Origin: Novosphingobium kunmingense
GTDB taxonomy: Bacteria > Pseudomonadota > Alphaproteobacteria > Sphingomonadales > Sphingomonadaceae
Reading direction: 5' to 3'
Length of the DNA: 64,000 nt
Assembly: GCF_002813245.1 (NCBI RefSeq)
Contig: NZ_PHUF01000005.1
Span: 186,001 to 250,000 of the forward strand
Shown: positions 8,638 to 18,586 of the stretch, one piece after another
Layout: each line of letters opens with the position of its first letter
Position numbering within the stretch: position 1 is the first letter of the stretch
The notes under the pieces: model-generated
Told to the model about the DNA's origin: nothing
What the model saw: the letters and a program-made list of their open reading frames with translations, nothing else
Databases searched by the model: none
Position numbers and translations under genes: made by a program

Positions 8638-9204
8638 ATGGCACAGGATGCTGGCACCGACACTGCCGCCGTCATTGACGGCGAAGGCGTGCGGCGGCGC
8701 GATTTCATCAACATTGCCGCGGTAAGCGCCGCAGGCGTCGGCGGCCTGGCGGTGATCTATCCGCTGATCAGCCAGATGGCCCCGTCGGCCGACGTGCTGG
8801 CCGAAAGCTCGACCGAGGTCGATATTGCCCAGGTTCAGCCGGGCATGGCGATGAAGGCGGTGTTCCGCAAGCAGCCGGTTTTCATCCGTAACCTGACCCC
8901 CAAGGAAATTCAGGAAGCCGAGGCCGTCGACGTCGGCTCGCTGCGCGATCCGCAGACGCTCGCCGAACGGACCAAGGAAGGCAAGACCAACTGGCTGATC
9001 ACCATGGGCGTCTGCACCCACCTCGGCTGCATCCCGCTCGGCGCGGGTGAGGGCGAGGTGAAGGGCGAATACGGCGGCTACTTCTGCCCCTGTCACGGTT
9101 CGGTCTACGATACCGCGGCCCGCATCCGCAAAGGCCCGGCGCCCACCAACCTGCAGGTGCCGGATTACGAATTCACCTCCGACACTGTCATCAAGATCGG
9201 CTGA
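8638..9204 (+). CDS. petA: Ubiquinol-cytochrome c reductase, Rieske iron-sulfur subunit
   Basis: 188 residues. The N-terminus carries a twin-arginine-type anchor ([20 protein letters not shown]) that stays in the membrane. The 2Fe-2S site is complete: CTHLGC and CPCHGS, with the expected Cys and His ligands and a disulfide-forming pair. First gene of the bc1 operon (petA-petB-petC, gaps of 11 and 26 bp). An in-frame ATG at 8617 is an alternative start. The preceding 243-bp gap (8395-8637) must hold the operon promoter, but I see no clear -35/-10 pair in it. Confidence 0.95.
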   Translation: MAQDAGTDTAAVIDGEGVRRRDFINIAAVSAAGVGGLAVIYPLISQMAPSADVLAESSTEVDIAQVQPGMAMKAVFRKQPVFIRNLTPKEIQEAEAVDVGSLRDPQTLAERTKEGKTNWLITMGVCTHLGCIPLGAGEGEVKGEYGGYFCPCHGSVYDTAARIRKGPAPTNLQVPDYEFTSDTVIKIG

Positions 9205-9215
9205 GGGTCCACACG

Positions 9216-10499
9216 ATGAGCTTCCCCTGGGCAAAGCAGTACACGCCGAAGCACCCCTTCATGGTGTGGATGGACGAAAAGCTGCCGCTTCCGCGACTGG
9301 TCTACAGCGCGGTCGGCGGCGGCTACGAAGTGCCGCGCAACATCAACTATTTCTGGAACTTCGGTTTCCTCGCCGGCTTCTGTCTGGTGATCCAGATCGT
9401 CACAGGCGTCATTCTGGCGATGCATTACGGCGGTAACACGCAGGTGGCGTTCGATTCGACCGAACACATCATGCGCGACGTCAATTACGGCTGGATGCTG
9501 CGCTATGGCCACGCCAACGGCGCCTCGGCGTTCTTCGTGATCGTCTACCTGCACATCTTCCGCGGCTTCTACTTCGGCTCCTACAAGGCCCCGCGCGAGA
9601 TGATCTGGCTCCTGGGCGTCGTGATCTTCCTCCTGATGATGGCCACCGCCTTCATGGGCTACGTGCTGCCGTGGGGTCAGATGTCCTACTGGGGCGCGCA
9701 GGTGATCACCGGCCTGTTCTCGGCAATTCCAATGGTCGGCGAGCCGATCCGCGAATGGCTGCTGGGCGGCTTTGCGCCGGACAACGCCGCGCTCAACCGC
9801 TTCTTCTCGCTGCACTTCCTGCTGCCCTTCGTGATCCTGGGCGTGGTGATCCTGCACATCTGGGCGCTGCACATTCCCGGATCGTCGAACCCGACCGGCG
9901 TCGAGGTGAAGAGCGAATCTGACACGCTGCCCTTCTACCCCTACTTCATCGCAAAGGACGGGTGGACGATCGGCCTGTTCCTGATCATCTACAGCCTGTT
10001 CGTGTTCTTCATGCCGAACGCGCTGGGCCATCCGGACAACTACATCCCGGCGAACCCGCTGCAGACGCCGGCGCACATCGTGCCCGAATGGTATTTCTGG
10101 CCGTTCTACGCGATCCTGCGCAGCTTCACGCAGGACTGGCTGTTCATCATCCCGGCCAAGCTGATGGGCGTGCTTGCCATGTTCAGCGCGATCCTGGTGT
10201 GGTTCTTCCTGCCCTGGCTCGACAAGTCGCCGGTGCGTTCGGGCAACTACCGCCCGCTCTACCGCAAGTTCTTCTGGGTGCTGGTGCTCGACGTGCTGGT
10301 CCTGGGCTATTGCGGCGGCATGCCGGCCGAACAGCCCTACGTGCTGGTCGCCCAGATCGCCTCGATCTACTACTTCCTGCACTTCCTCGTGATCGTGCCG
10401 ATCGTCTCGTCGATCGAACGTCCTGAACCGCTGCCCTACTCGATCACCGAAGCCGTGCTCGGGTCCGACAAGGCTGCGGCTCCGGGCGACAAGGCCTGA
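9216..10499 (+). CDS. petB: Cytochrome b of the bc1 complex
   Basis: 427 residues with eight transmembrane helices and the extended loop usual for alphaproteobacteria. Heme-ligand histidines appear in [26 protein letters not shown] helix B and in [15 protein letters not shown] of helix D (two pairs). The quinol-oxidation site motif PEWYF is present in [15 protein letters not shown]. It transfers electrons from ubiquinol across the inner membrane and is the core of proton translocation by complex III. Middle gene of petABC. Confidence 0.97.
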   Translation: MSFPWAKQYTPKHPFMVWMDEKLPLPRLVYSAVGGGYEVPRNINYFWNFGFLAGFCLVIQIVTGVILAMHYGGNTQVAFDSTEHIMRDVNYGWMLRYGHANGASAFFVIVYLHIFRGFYFGSYKAPREMIWLLGVVIFLLMMATAFMGYVLPWGQMSYWGAQVITGLFSAIPMVGEPIREWLLGGFAPDNAALNRFFSLHFLLPFVILGVVILHIWALHIPGSSNPTGVEVKSESDTLPFYPYFIAKDGWTIGLFLIIYSLFVFFMPNALGHPDNYIPANPLQTPAHIVPEWYFWPFYAILRSFTQDWLFIIPAKLMGVLAMFSAILVWFFLPWLDKSPVRSGNYRPLYRKFFWVLVLDVLVLGYCGGMPAEQPYVLVAQIASIYYFLHFLVIVPIVSSIERPEPLPYSITEAVLGSDKAAAPGDKA

Positions 10500-10525
10500 C
10501 CGGACAGCGAGAGGGAAACGAACAC

Positions 10526-11338
10526 ATGATCCGCATTTTCTCCATCCTCGCCGGCCTGTTCTTCGCAGGCGCGCTGGCCTGGTCGCTGCTGTGGGATACC
10601 ATCGGCTTCGCCCAGGAAGGCCTGCCCAAGACGGTCGAGAAGGCTTTCTATGAGCATCCCAAGGAACTGCACCTGGCCAGCGACGGCTGGTTCGGCAAGT
10701 TCGACAAGAAGCAGGTCAAGCGCGGCTTCGAAGTGTACCAGCAGGTCTGCGCCAGCTGCCACTCGCTGAAGCACGTCTCCTTCCGCGATCTTGCCGCGCT
10801 TGAGTACAGCGAAGCCGAGATCAAGGAACTGGCCGCCGCCGCGACGGTGAACGCGCCCGATCCGCTGACCGGCGAAATGAAGGATCGTCCGGGCCTGCCC
10901 GCCGATCACTTCCCGCCGGTTGTCTATGCCGGCCAGGGTCATCCGCCGGATCTGTCGCTGCTGGCCAAGGCTCGCCACGACGGCGCGGCCTACACCTACT
11001 CGCTGCTGACGGGCTACCAGGCGCAGCCGGCCGAACTGCTCAAGCAGTTCCCCGACGCCAAGACCCCGGAAGGGCTGCACTACAACCCGTATTTCCCGAA
11101 CCTAAACCTCGCCATGCCGGCGCCGCTGACCAGCGACGGGCAGGTGACCTATTCGGACGGGACCAATGCCACCATCGACCAGATGGCCAAGGACGTTTCG
11201 GCGTTCCTCGTCTGGACCGCGGAGCCCAAGCTCGACAAGCGGCACCAGGTCGGGTTCTGGTGGCTGGGCTTCCTGATCTACGCGACGATCCTGGGCTATC
11301 TTGCCTACCGGAACGTCTGGGCCGGCAAGAAGCACTAG
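10526..11338 (+). CDS. petC: Cytochrome c1 of the bc1 complex
   Basis: 270 residues. An N-terminal hydrophobic segment (residues ~4-22) serves as signal sequence, the heme c site CASCH is at residues 75-79, the axial methionine is probably the one in NLAMPAPL, and a C-terminal membrane anchor (WWLGFLIYATILGYLAY) holds the heme domain on the periplasmic side. It passes electrons from the Rieske centre to a soluble cytochrome c. Preceded by GAGGGAAACGAACACATG. Last gene of the operon, followed by a strong terminator. Confidence 0.96.
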   Translation: MIRIFSILAGLFFAGALAWSLLWDTIGFAQEGLPKTVEKAFYEHPKELHLASDGWFGKFDKKQVKRGFEVYQQVCASCHSLKHVSFRDLAALEYSEAEIKELAAAATVNAPDPLTGEMKDRPGLPADHFPPVVYAGQGHPPDLSLLAKARHDGAAYTYSLLTGYQAQPAELLKQFPDAKTPEGLHYNPYFPNLNLAMPAPLTSDGQVTYSDGTNATIDQMAKDVSAFLVWTAEPKLDKRHQVGFWWLGFLIYATILGYLAYRNVWAGKKH

Positions 11339-11360
11339 GCTTCGCCTGCCTTCAAACACG

Positions 11361-11392
11361 AAAGGGGCGTCCCGATGGGGCGCCCCTTTTCG
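11361..11392 (+). terminator. Rho-independent terminator of the petABC operon
   Basis: AAAGGGGCG and the complementary CGCCCCTTTT form a GC-rich stem with a short loop, ending in a T run, 25 bp after the petC stop. The flanking A run makes it potentially bidirectional. Confidence 0.85.
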
Positions 11393-11452
11393 TTTCCACA
11401 TGCGCCGCGCCATTGACCGCGCGACGGCTCTATCGCATAGGGCGGCCAGAGC

Positions 11453-11526
<74 letters not shown>

Positions 11527-11536
11527 GCCCTTCTCC

Positions 11537-13132
11537 TCAGCCGAATTCGTCGACCAGTTCGGCTTCGTCGTCGGCGGGAGCCAGGCGGATCAGGTAATCG
11601 AAAGCGGCCAGCCCGGCCTTCGCCCCTTCGCCCATCGCGATGACGATCTGCTTGTAGGGTGCGGTGGTCGCATCGCCGGCAGCGAAAACGCCCGGAAGAC
11701 TCGTCGCGCCCCGAGCGTCGACCTCGATCTCGCCGCGCTGGGTGAGCGCGATCGTGCCGTCGAGCCACTCGGTGTTGGGCACCAGACCGATCTGCACGAA
11801 GATCCCGTCAAGATCGATCACGTGTTCGGCATCGGTCGAACGGTCCTTGTAGCGCAGGCCGGTAACCTTGGCCCCGTCGCCCAGCACTTCGGTGGTGAGA
11901 GCCGAAGTGACGACGGTGACGTTGGGCAAGCTCGTCAGCCGGGCCTGCAGCACCGCATCGGCGCGCAGCTGGCCGTCGAATTCGATGAGGGTGACCTCGG
12001 CGCAGAGGCCCGCCAGGTCGATCGCCGCCTCGACGCCTGAATTGCCGCCGCCGATCACCGCGGTGCGCTTGCCCTTGAACAGCGGACCGTCGCAGTGCGG
12101 GCAATAGGCCACGCCCTTGTTGCGGTAGAGATCCTCGCCGGGCACACCCATCTGGCGCCAGCGCGCGCCGGTGGTCAGGATTATAGTGCGCGCCTTGAGC
12201 CGCGCGCCGCTTTCCAGTTCTACTTCGTGGAGACGGCCCGGGCCATCGGCGGGCGTCAGCGCCACGGCGGTCTGCAGGTTCATGACGTCGACCGGGTAGT
12301 CCCTGACGTGAGCCTCGAGCTGCGCGGCAAGGCGCGGGCCTTCGGTGTGGGGCACCGAAATGAAGTTCTCGATGCCCATCGTGTCGAGCACCTGGCCGCC
12401 GAACCGTTCGGCCGCCACGCCGGTCCGGATGCCCTTGCGCGCGGCATAGATCGCCGCGGCCGCGCCAGCCGGGCCGCCGCCGACAATCAGCACGTCGAAC
12501 GGCTCCTTGGCGGCGATCTTTTCTGCTGCGCGGGCGAGCGCGCCGGTGTCGAGCTTGGCCATGATCTGGGCAAGGTCCATGCGGCCCTGGCCGAACGGTT
12601 CACCGTTCAGGAAGACGGCAGGCACGGCCATGATCTGGCGGCGCTCGACCTCGTCCTGGAACAGCGCGCCGTCGATCGCGACGTGGCTGACGTTCGGGTT
12701 GAGCGCAGCCATGATGTTGAGGGCCTGGACCACGTCGGGACAGTTCTGGCAGCTCAGCGAAAAGAAGGTTTCGAACCGGTATTCGCCCTCCAGCGCGCGC
12801 ACCGCATCGAGCAATTCGGCATCCTCCTTGGGCGGATGCCCGCCGACATGGAGCAGGGCCAGTACCAGCGAGGTGAACTCGTGACCCAGCGGCAGGCCCG
12901 CGAAAACGGCTTCGGCGCGGCCCTTGTCGGCGCGGATCGCGAAGGATGGCCGCCGTGCATCATCGCCATCGAAACGGACGGAGACCTTGTCGGAGAGGTC
13001 CGCGATGCCGGCGACCAGCGCGCGCATGTCGGCGGCCTTGGGGCTATCGTCGAGGCTTGCCACCAGCTCCACCGGGCGGCGCAGGTTGGCAAGATAGTTC
13101 TTGAGCTGTGCGCTGGTTGCGGTGTCGAGCAT
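11537..13132 (-). CDS. ahpF: Alkyl hydroperoxide reductase subunit F
   Basis: 531 residues from the ATG at 13132 (AAGGAAACCGCC before it). The N-terminal glutaredoxin-like double domain carries CQNC with cysteines at 128 and 131, as in E. coli AhpF. Then follow the FAD motif [17 protein letters not shown], the CPHC redox pair and the NAD site [12 protein letters not shown]. It uses NADH to reduce AhpC. It lies downstream of ahpC on the same strand across an 81-bp gap, probably co-transcribed. The C-terminus is rich in Asp/Glu. Confidence 0.96.
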   Translation of the reverse strand: MLDTATSAQLKNYLANLRRPVELVASLDDSPKAADMRALVAGIADLSDKVSVRFDGDDARRPSFAIRADKGRAEAVFAGLPLGHEFTSLVLALLHVGGHPPKEDAELLDAVRALEGEYRFETFFSLSCQNCPDVVQALNIMAALNPNVSHVAIDGALFQDEVERRQIMAVPAVFLNGEPFGQGRMDLAQIMAKLDTGALARAAEKIAAKEPFDVLIVGGGPAGAAAAIYAARKGIRTGVAAERFGGQVLDTMGIENFISVPHTEGPRLAAQLEAHVRDYPVDVMNLQTAVALTPADGPGRLHEVELESGARLKARTIILTTGARWRQMGVPGEDLYRNKGVAYCPHCDGPLFKGKRTAVIGGGNSGVEAAIDLAGLCAEVTLIEFDGQLRADAVLQARLTSLPNVTVVTSALTTEVLGDGAKVTGLRYKDRSTDAEHVIDLDGIFVQIGLVPNTEWLDGTIALTQRGEIEVDARGATSLPGVFAAGDATTAPYKQIVIAMGEGAKAGLAAFDYLIRLAPADDEAELVDEFG

Positions 13133-13213
13133 GGCGGTTTCCTTGGGGAGGGGATGGAACAACCGTCCGGTGGCCGGGCGATGGGTTCGCCCGGCCGGGA
13201 CGGTGCGGCGCGA

Positions 13214-13777
13214 TCAGATCTTGCCGACGAGGTCGAACGAGGGAACCAGCGTGTCGGCGCCTTCTTCCCACTTGGCCGGGCAGACCTGGCCGGGATTTTC
13301 GCGGACGTAGATCGCGGCCTTGATCTTGCGGACCAGTTCCTCGGCGTTGCGGCCGACGCCTTCGCAGGTCACTTCCATCACCTGGATCACGCCGTCGGGA
13401 TCGACCACGAAGGTCGCGCGGTCGGCCAGGCCCTGGCCTTCGCGCAGCACGCCGAAGTTGGTGCTGATCACGTGGTTCTGGTCGCCCAGCATGGGAAAGT
13501 CGATCTTGCCGATCGCGGGCGAGGTGTCGTGCCAGGCCTTGTGGCTGAAATGGGTGTCGGTCGACACGGCATAGACTTCGACGCCCATCGCCTTGAGGCC
13601 CTTGTACTGGTCGGCCAGATCTTCGAGCTCGGTCGGGCAGACGAAGGTGAAGTCGGCCGGATAGAAGAAGAACACGGCCCACTTGCCGGCAGTGCCCTTG
13701 TCGGTGACTTCGACGAACTTGCCCTGGTGGAAGGCCTGTGCGGTGAACGGCTTGATCGTGCTGCCGATGATACCCAT
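13214..13777 (-). CDS. ahpC: Alkyl hydroperoxide reductase subunit C (peroxiredoxin)
   Basis: 187 residues, exactly the length of the E. coli protein, with peroxidatic Cys47 in FVCPTE and resolving Cys166 in GQVCPAKW. It reduces hydrogen peroxide, organic peroxides and peroxynitrite with electrons from AhpF. The frame is open further upstream, but the ATG at 13777 preceded by AAGGAAG is the standard start. A palindrome 84-101 bp upstream may be its operator (listed separately). Confidence 0.97.
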   Translation of the reverse strand: MGIIGSTIKPFTAQAFHQGKFVEVTDKGTAGKWAVFFFYPADFTFVCPTELEDLADQYKGLKAMGVEVYAVSTDTHFSHKAWHDTSPAIGKIDFPMLGDQNHVISTNFGVLREGQGLADRATFVVDPDGVIQVMEVTCEGVGRNAEELVRKIKAAIYVRENPGQVCPAKWEEGADTLVPSFDLVGKI

Positions 13778-13860
13778 CGATTTTCTTCCTTGTGCTTGGT
13801 GGGTGCCGGAGGTCCGGCGAGAATGCCTTTCGCCATGTGGTTGCTGCAATGCACAATGGC

Positions 13861-13878
13861 CATCGGAATATTCGAATG
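13861..13878. promoter_or_regulatory. 18-bp palindrome upstream of ahpC, candidate peroxide-response operator
   Basis: The sequence CATCGGAATATTCGAATG reads CATnnGAATATTCnnATG on both strands. It lies 84-101 bp upstream of the ahpC start, within the only space available for the ahpC promoter. It does not match the classical OxyR four-ATAG layout closely, so the binding protein is open. Confidence 0.4.
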
Positions 13879-13935
13879 ACTGTGATCGGCTTTGGCGATT
13901 GCAGTGCTGCAGATCCCATAAGGCTGAGAATTATG

Positions 13936-13970
13936 GATAAAAAAAGGGCCGGCTCCGAAGAGCCGACCCT
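13936..13970 (-). terminator. Rho-independent terminator of the LysR gene
   Basis: On the minus strand GGGTCGGCTC, loop TTC, GAGCCGGCCC is followed by TTTTTTTATCC. It lies about 100 bp after the LysR stop and before the ahpC promoter region, so it separates the two transcription units. Confidence 0.8.
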
Positions 13971-14066
13971 GTTGAAGTCTTTGGGAGAGGATGCCTGAAA
14001 GGCCCGACCTATATGAGTTGCACGGCGCAATGTTGCAAGTGCGAAAATTGCCCTCAGTGTTGCATT

Positions 14067-14939
14067 TTACGCAACGCGAAAGCGGGGCGCCGTTTTTTCA
14101 AGCACTTGCACCAGGGCATTGTCCCGATCGAGCGTGTTCGTAGGACTTTGGGATGAGACCAGCCCTATCCTGCGCCGCAATCCGAAATCGCTGATCGGCA
14201 CCATCGTGACGCCGGCAATGCCGAGCGATCGCGGCGCCACGGTTACGCCCAGCCCGGCGCGGACCAGGGCCATGGCGCGGTCGTCGTGGGCCGATCGCAA
14301 GGCGAATCGCGGCCGGACGCCGCTGGTGGTGAAGAACCGGCTGGTTTCGCCCAGCACTTCGCAGGCGCGGCGCGCGATCATCGTTTCGCCGGCGACGTCG
14401 GTGGCCCGAATCGTGCTGGCTGCGGCAAGCGGATGGCTGGCAGGCAGGGCCAGGCAATAATCCTCCTCCAGCAGCACCGTCCCTTCGCTGCGCCGCCCCC
14501 CGCCGAGCAATGTCAGCGCGAGATCGATCGACCCCGTAGCCAGCGCTGAGGCCAGTTCACGCTCGCCTCCCTCTGTCAGTTCGAGCGGACGATCGCCGGC
14601 ATAGCGGGCGACCGTCGCTTCGATCCAGGCAGTCGAAACGGTGTCGAGCACGCCGAGCCGGATCGGTCGCGCCGGAACTGGCACCGCGCCGATCCGCGCT
14701 TCGGCATCGTGAAACTGCGCTTCGATCGCCCGGGCCATCGGCAGCAGCGCGTTACCGGCCGCGGTCAGGCCGATCCGGCGCCGCTCGCGCACGAACAGAC
14801 GCGTGCCGAGTTGCCGTTCGAGTTCAGCGATACCGCCGGACAAGGACGGCTGCGCGATGTTCAGCGCATGGGCAGCGCGAGTGAAGCTGCCGGTATCGAC
14901 CACGGCGAGGAAATGCCTCATCTGGGTGCGGCTTAGCAT
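14067..14939 (-). CDS. LysR-family transcriptional regulator
   Basis: 290 residues. Winged helix-turn-helix at residues ~5-62 ([25 protein letters not shown], quoted in part: [10 protein letters not shown]), followed by a periplasmic-binding-like effector domain. The position just upstream of ahpC, on the same strand, suggests OxyR, but the gene is also divergent from the leucine-degradation operon. Two cysteines occur in the effector domain (EEDYC and RRACEV), but they are not in the well-known OxyR C-x8-C spacing, so a redox switch is not shown. The target could be either neighbour. An inverted repeat overlaps its start codon. Confidence 0.85.
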   Translation of the reverse strand: MLSRTQMRHFLAVVDTGSFTRAAHALNIAQPSLSGGIAELERQLGTRLFVRERRRIGLTAAGNALLPMARAIEAQFHDAEARIGAVPVPARPIRLGVLDTVSTAWIEATVARYAGDRPLELTEGGERELASALATGSIDLALTLLGGGRRSEGTVLLEEDYCLALPASHPLAAASTIRATDVAGETMIARRACEVLGETSRFFTTSGVRPRFALRSAHDDRAMALVRAGLGVTVAPRSLGIAGVTMVPISDFGLRRRIGLVSSQSPTNTLDRDNALVQVLEKTAPRFRVA

Positions 14940-14957
14940 AGGTCAGTCCTATACTAT
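14938..14957. promoter_or_regulatory. Inverted repeat at the LysR start codon, candidate autoregulatory operator
   Basis: ATAGG TCAGT CCTAT (14938-14952) is a perfect 5-bp inverted repeat of the T-N11-A kind that LysR proteins bind, and a further CTAT follows at 14954-14957. It overlaps the ATG of the LysR gene and lies about 80 bp before the divergent isovaleryl-CoA dehydrogenase gene. Confidence 0.45.
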
Positions 14958-15035
14958 CGGGCGGTTAAATCCAGTTTTTCCATTTTGCCGCGCCGCGCTA
15001 CCGTGCGACCAGACAGTGTTGGAGAGAATTGCCGG

Positions 15036-16199
15036 ATGCGCGCCACCCCCGATTTCGACTTTGGCCTGACCGAAAGCGCGCAGATGATCCGCGAGGCGGC
15101 GGGCCGCTTTGCCGACGAACGGATCCTGCCGCTCGCCGCCGCGATCGATGCCGAGGACCGTTTCCCGCGCGAGTTGTGGCAGCCGATGGGTGAGCTGGGG
15201 CTGCATGGCATCACGGTGGAGGAACAATGGGGCGGGCTGGGCCTCGGCTATCTCGACCACGTGATCGCGGTGGAGGAGGTAAGCCGCGCCAGCGGGGCCG
15301 TCGGCCTGTCCTACGGCGCCCATTCCAACCTCTGCATCAACCAGATCCGCCGCTGGGGCAATGAGGAGCAGAAGGCGAAATACCTGCCAGGGCTCATCAG
15401 CGGCGAACACGTCGGCAGCCTCGCCATGTCGGAAGCCGGGGCCGGGTCCGACGTGGTCTCGATGAAGCTGAAGGCCGACGCCGTTCCCGGCGGGTTCCGC
15501 CTCAACGGCACCAAGTTCTGGATCACCAACGGGACCTATGCCGACACGCTGGTGGTCTATGCCAAGACCGCGCCCGAGGCCGGGTCGCGCGGCATCTCGG
15601 CCTTCCTGATCGAGAAGGGCATGGCCGGGTTCTCGATCGGGCAGAAGATCGACAAGATGGGTCTGCGCGGTTCGCCGACGTGCGAACTGGTTTTCGACGA
15701 TTGCTTCGTGCCTGACGAAAACGTGATGGGGCCGCTTCACGGCGGCGTCGGCGTGCTGATGAGCGGGCTCGATTACGAGCGCGTGGTGCTGGCGGGCATG
15801 CAGATCGGGATCATCCAGGCCTGTCTCGACGTGGTCATTCCCTATGTCCGCGAAAGGAAGCAGTTCGGCAAAGCCATCGGCTCGTTCCAGCTGATGCAGG
15901 CCAAGGTCGCCGACATGTACGTCGCGATGCAATCGGCCCGGGCCTATGTCTACGCCGTGGCCAAGGCCTGCGACGCCGGGCAGACCACCCGCTTCGACGC
16001 CGCCGGCGCGATCCTGCTGGCAAGCGAGAACGCCTTCCGCACCGCAGGCGAGGCGGTTCAGGCGCTGGGCGGGGCGGGCTATACCAAGGACTGGCCGGTC
16101 GAACGCTTCCTGCGCGACGCCAAGCTGCTCGACATCGGCGCCGGAACGAACGAGATCCGTCGCATGCTGATCGGGCGCGAACTGATCGGAGCGAACTGA
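15036..16199 (+). CDS. ivd: Isovaleryl-CoA dehydrogenase
   Basis: 387 residues, an acyl-CoA dehydrogenase. The catalytic base of the isovaleryl class, Glu in the helix [10 protein letters not shown], is present, unlike medium-chain enzymes where it sits near the C-terminus. FAD-contact motifs [11 protein letters not shown] and the C-terminal [19 protein letters not shown] and [13 protein letters not shown] are typical. It oxidises isovaleryl-CoA to 3-methylcrotonyl-CoA, and the next step is encoded in the same operon (both carboxylase subunits). The start at 15036 is preceded by GGAGAG. The liuA name is also used. Confidence 0.93.
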   Translation: MRATPDFDFGLTESAQMIREAAGRFADERILPLAAAIDAEDRFPRELWQPMGELGLHGITVEEQWGGLGLGYLDHVIAVEEVSRASGAVGLSYGAHSNLCINQIRRWGNEEQKAKYLPGLISGEHVGSLAMSEAGAGSDVVSMKLKADAVPGGFRLNGTKFWITNGTYADTLVVYAKTAPEAGSRGISAFLIEKGMAGFSIGQKIDKMGLRGSPTCELVFDDCFVPDENVMGPLHGGVGVLMSGLDYERVVLAGMQIGIIQACLDVVIPYVRERKQFGKAIGSFQLMQAKVADMYVAMQSARAYVYAVAKACDAGQTTRFDAAGAILLASENAFRTAGEAVQALGGAGYTKDWPVERFLRDAKLLDIGAGTNEIRRMLIGRELIGAN

Positions 16200-16501
16200 T
16201 GGGCGACGACGATTACGTCTACGACGAAGACAGCGGCGAATGGCTGCCGGCCGAGGAACTGGCCGCAAAGCGCGCCGCCGAAGGCATGGTCGAGGTCCGC
16301 GACGCGGTCGGCAATCTCTTGGCCGATGGCGATCAGGTAACGCTGATCAAGGACCTTGAGGTCAAGGGCGCGGGGCAGACGCTCAAGCAGGGCACCGTGA
16401 TCAAGTCGATCCGGCTGACCGGCGATCCGCAGGAGATCGACTGCAGGTATCCCGGCATCAAGGGGCTCGTGCTGCGGGCCGAGTTCGTCAGGAAGCGGTG
16501 A
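16199..16501 (+). CDS. PhnA C-terminal-domain protein without zinc ribbon
   Basis: 100 residues. Residues ~30-100 match the PhnA/YjdM C-terminal domain: the run [20 protein letters not shown], then LKVKG-type strand [15 protein letters not shown] and ending LRAEFVRKR. The N-terminal zinc ribbon of full PhnA proteins is replaced by a short acidic segment ([19 protein letters not shown]). The ATG overlaps the dehydrogenase stop (TGATG), so it is coupled into the leucine operon. No enzymatic role is established for this domain, despite the old name alkylphosphonate utilisation protein. Confidence 0.8.
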   Translation: MGDDDYVYDEDSGEWLPAEELAAKRAAEGMVEVRDAVGNLLADGDQVTLIKDLEVKGAGQTLKQGTVIKSIRLTGDPQEIDCRYPGIKGLVLRAEFVRKR

Positions 16502-16511
16502 GGCGCAAGGC

Positions 16512-18113
16512 ATGACTGCACCCGTTCTTGCATCGGCGCTCGACGCGGGCGACCCTCAGGCCCGGTCCCGCGCGGACCACAACCGCGCACTCGCCGCGAA
16601 TCTTCGTGCCCGGGTGGCCGAAGCGGCGCTGGGCGGCAACGCGAAGAGCCGCGAACGCCACACCGCGCGCGGCAAGCTGCTTCCCCGCGAACGGGTCGAG
16701 CGGCTGCTCGATCCCGGATCGCCCCTGCTCGAGATCGGGCAGCTTGCGGCGGACGGGGTCTATGGCGAGGATATTCCCGGCGCCGGGATCATCACCGCGA
16801 TTGGCCGCGTATCGGGCCGCCAGTGCATGATCGTGGCCAACGACGCGACGGTGAAGGGCGGGACCTATTACCCGCTGACCGTCAAGAAGCACCTGCGCGC
16901 GCAGGAAATCGCCGAGGCGAACCGCCTGCCCTGCATCTACCTGGTCGATTCGGGTGGGGCCAACCTGCCGCACCAGAGCGAGGTCTTTCCCGACCGCGAC
17001 CATTTCGGCCGGATCTTCTTCAACCAGGCGAACATGAGCGCCAAGGGTATTCCCCAGATCGCCTGCGTCATGGGCAGTTGCACGGCGGGCGGCGCATACG
17101 TTCCGGCGATGAGCGACGAGACGGTGATCGTGCGCGAACAGGGCACGATCTTCCTGGCAGGCCCGCCGCTCGTCAAGGCCGCGACGGGCGAGGAGATCAG
17201 CGCCGAGGATCTTGGCGGCGGGGACCTGCACGCGCGGAAGTCCGGCGTGGTCGATCACCTCGCCGACAGCGACGAACACGCGCTGACCATCGTGCGCGAC
17301 ATCGTCTCGCACCTCGGCCCGCGCCACGACCACGGCCTCCCGCTGGTGCCGCCGCGCCTGCCGAAATACGACGCCGAAGACCTCTACGCGATCGTCCCCG
17401 AGGACGTGCGCGCGCCCTATGACGTACACGAGGTTATCGCCCGCGTGGTCGACGGCAGCGAGTTCCACGAGTTCAAGGCGCATTACGGGTCGACGCTGGT
17501 CTGCGGCTTTGCCCACATCTGGGGCATGCCGGTGGCGATCCTTGCCAACAACGGCGTGCTGTTTTCGGAAAGCGCGCAGAAGGGCGCGCACTTCATCGAA
17601 CTGGCCTGTCAGCGCCGCATCCCGCTCTTGTTCCTGCAGAACATCTCGGGCTTCATGGTCGGCGGCAAGTACGAGGCGGAAGGAATCGCCAAGCACGGCG
17701 CCAAGCTGGTCACCGCCGTCGCCACTGCCACCGTGCCCAAGATCACCGTGCTGATCGGCGGCAGCTTTGGCGCGGGCAATTACGGCATGTGCGGCCGCGC
17801 CTATTCGCCGCGCTTCCTGTTCTCCTGGCCCAACAGCCGGATTTCGGTGATGGGCGGCGAGCAGGCGGCCTCGGTGCTGGCCACGGTCCACCGCGATGCC
17901 GAGACCTGGACGACTGATCAGGCCGAGGCGTTCAAGGCCCCGATCCGCCAGAAGTACGAGGACGAGGGCAACCCCTATTTCGCCACCGCGCGGCTGTGGG
18001 ACGATGGGGTGATCGATCCCGTCCAGACCCGCGACGTGCTGGGCCTGGCGCTGGCCGCCACGCTCGAAGCGCCAATTCCCGAGCGCCCCGCGTTCGGCGT
18101 GTTCCGGATGTGA
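16512..18113 (+). CDS. liuB: 3-Methylcrotonyl-CoA carboxylase, carboxyltransferase (beta) subunit
   Basis: 533 residues, the normal length, with the two crotonase-like halves of biotin-dependent carboxyltransferases: [19 protein letters not shown] in the N-half and [19 protein letters not shown] in the C-half, followed by [11 protein letters not shown]. The [11 protein letters not shown] run distinguishes methylcrotonyl- from propionyl-CoA carboxylase. It carboxylates 3-methylcrotonyl-CoA with the carboxybiotin carried by the alpha subunit two genes downstream. Confidence 0.94.
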   Translation: MTAPVLASALDAGDPQARSRADHNRALAANLRARVAEAALGGNAKSRERHTARGKLLPRERVERLLDPGSPLLEIGQLAADGVYGEDIPGAGIITAIGRVSGRQCMIVANDATVKGGTYYPLTVKKHLRAQEIAEANRLPCIYLVDSGGANLPHQSEVFPDRDHFGRIFFNQANMSAKGIPQIACVMGSCTAGGAYVPAMSDETVIVREQGTIFLAGPPLVKAATGEEISAEDLGGGDLHARKSGVVDHLADSDEHALTIVRDIVSHLGPRHDHGLPLVPPRLPKYDAEDLYAIVPEDVRAPYDVHEVIARVVDGSEFHEFKAHYGSTLVCGFAHIWGMPVAILANNGVLFSESAQKGAHFIELACQRRIPLLFLQNISGFMVGGKYEAEGIAKHGAKLVTAVATATVPKITVLIGGSFGAGNYGMCGRAYSPRFLFSWPNSRISVMGGEQAASVLATVHRDAETWTTDQAEAFKAPIRQKYEDEGNPYFATARLWDDGVIDPVQTRDVLGLALAATLEAPIPERPAFGVFRM

Positions 18114-18586
18114 TGCCCATGCTGTTGACGCTTTCCGTGCTTGCCTTGGCCGCCCAGCCCCTGCCCAGGGTCGAGGCGCTGCCGCCCCCCGCGTTCGAGG
18201 ACGCCGAGGTGCTTGCCGCCGCCCAGGCGATCTTCGCGCCGCTCGAGACGGGCGACGGGCCGGCGCTGCTGAAGCTGGTCTACCCCGACGGGCGCGTCAC
18301 GGCGAGCGGAACCCTGCCCAGCGGCTTTTCGGGCACGCGCAGCCGGTCCTGGGCCGACTATGCCGCACGGATGAAACTGGGCGCAGGCTTCGTCGAGCGG
18401 ATCAGCAACCCGGTGGTCGAGGTCGACGGCGATGTCGCCATGGTCTGGGCGCCCTTCACGATCACCGAAGGCGGCAAGGTGCTGAGCTGCGGCATCGACC
18501 ATTTCGACATGGTCCGGGAAAGCGGCGTGTGGAAGGTGATGAACATCACCTTCTCCTCGCGCGTGACAGGGTGCCCGGGGCAATGA
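18113..18586 (+). CDS. NTF2-like/SnoaL-fold protein with probable signal peptide
   Basis: 157 residues. The N-terminus [20 protein letters not shown] looks like a short signal peptide. The remainder has the pattern of the NTF2/SnoaL cone fold: a helical start, a central SRSWADYAARM segment, strands VVEVDGDVAMVWAPF and a closing WKVMNITFSSR. It is inserted between the two methylcrotonyl-CoA carboxylase genes and overlaps both neighbours by a few bases, so it is expressed with them. A periplasmic protein in a cytoplasmic catabolic operon is odd, and its role is unknown. Confidence 0.8.
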   Translation: MPMLLTLSVLALAAQPLPRVEALPPPAFEDAEVLAAAQAIFAPLETGDGPALLKLVYPDGRVTASGTLPSGFSGTRSRSWADYAARMKLGAGFVERISNPVVEVDGDVAMVWAPFTITEGGKVLSCGIDHFDMVRESGVWKVMNITFSSRVTGCPGQ

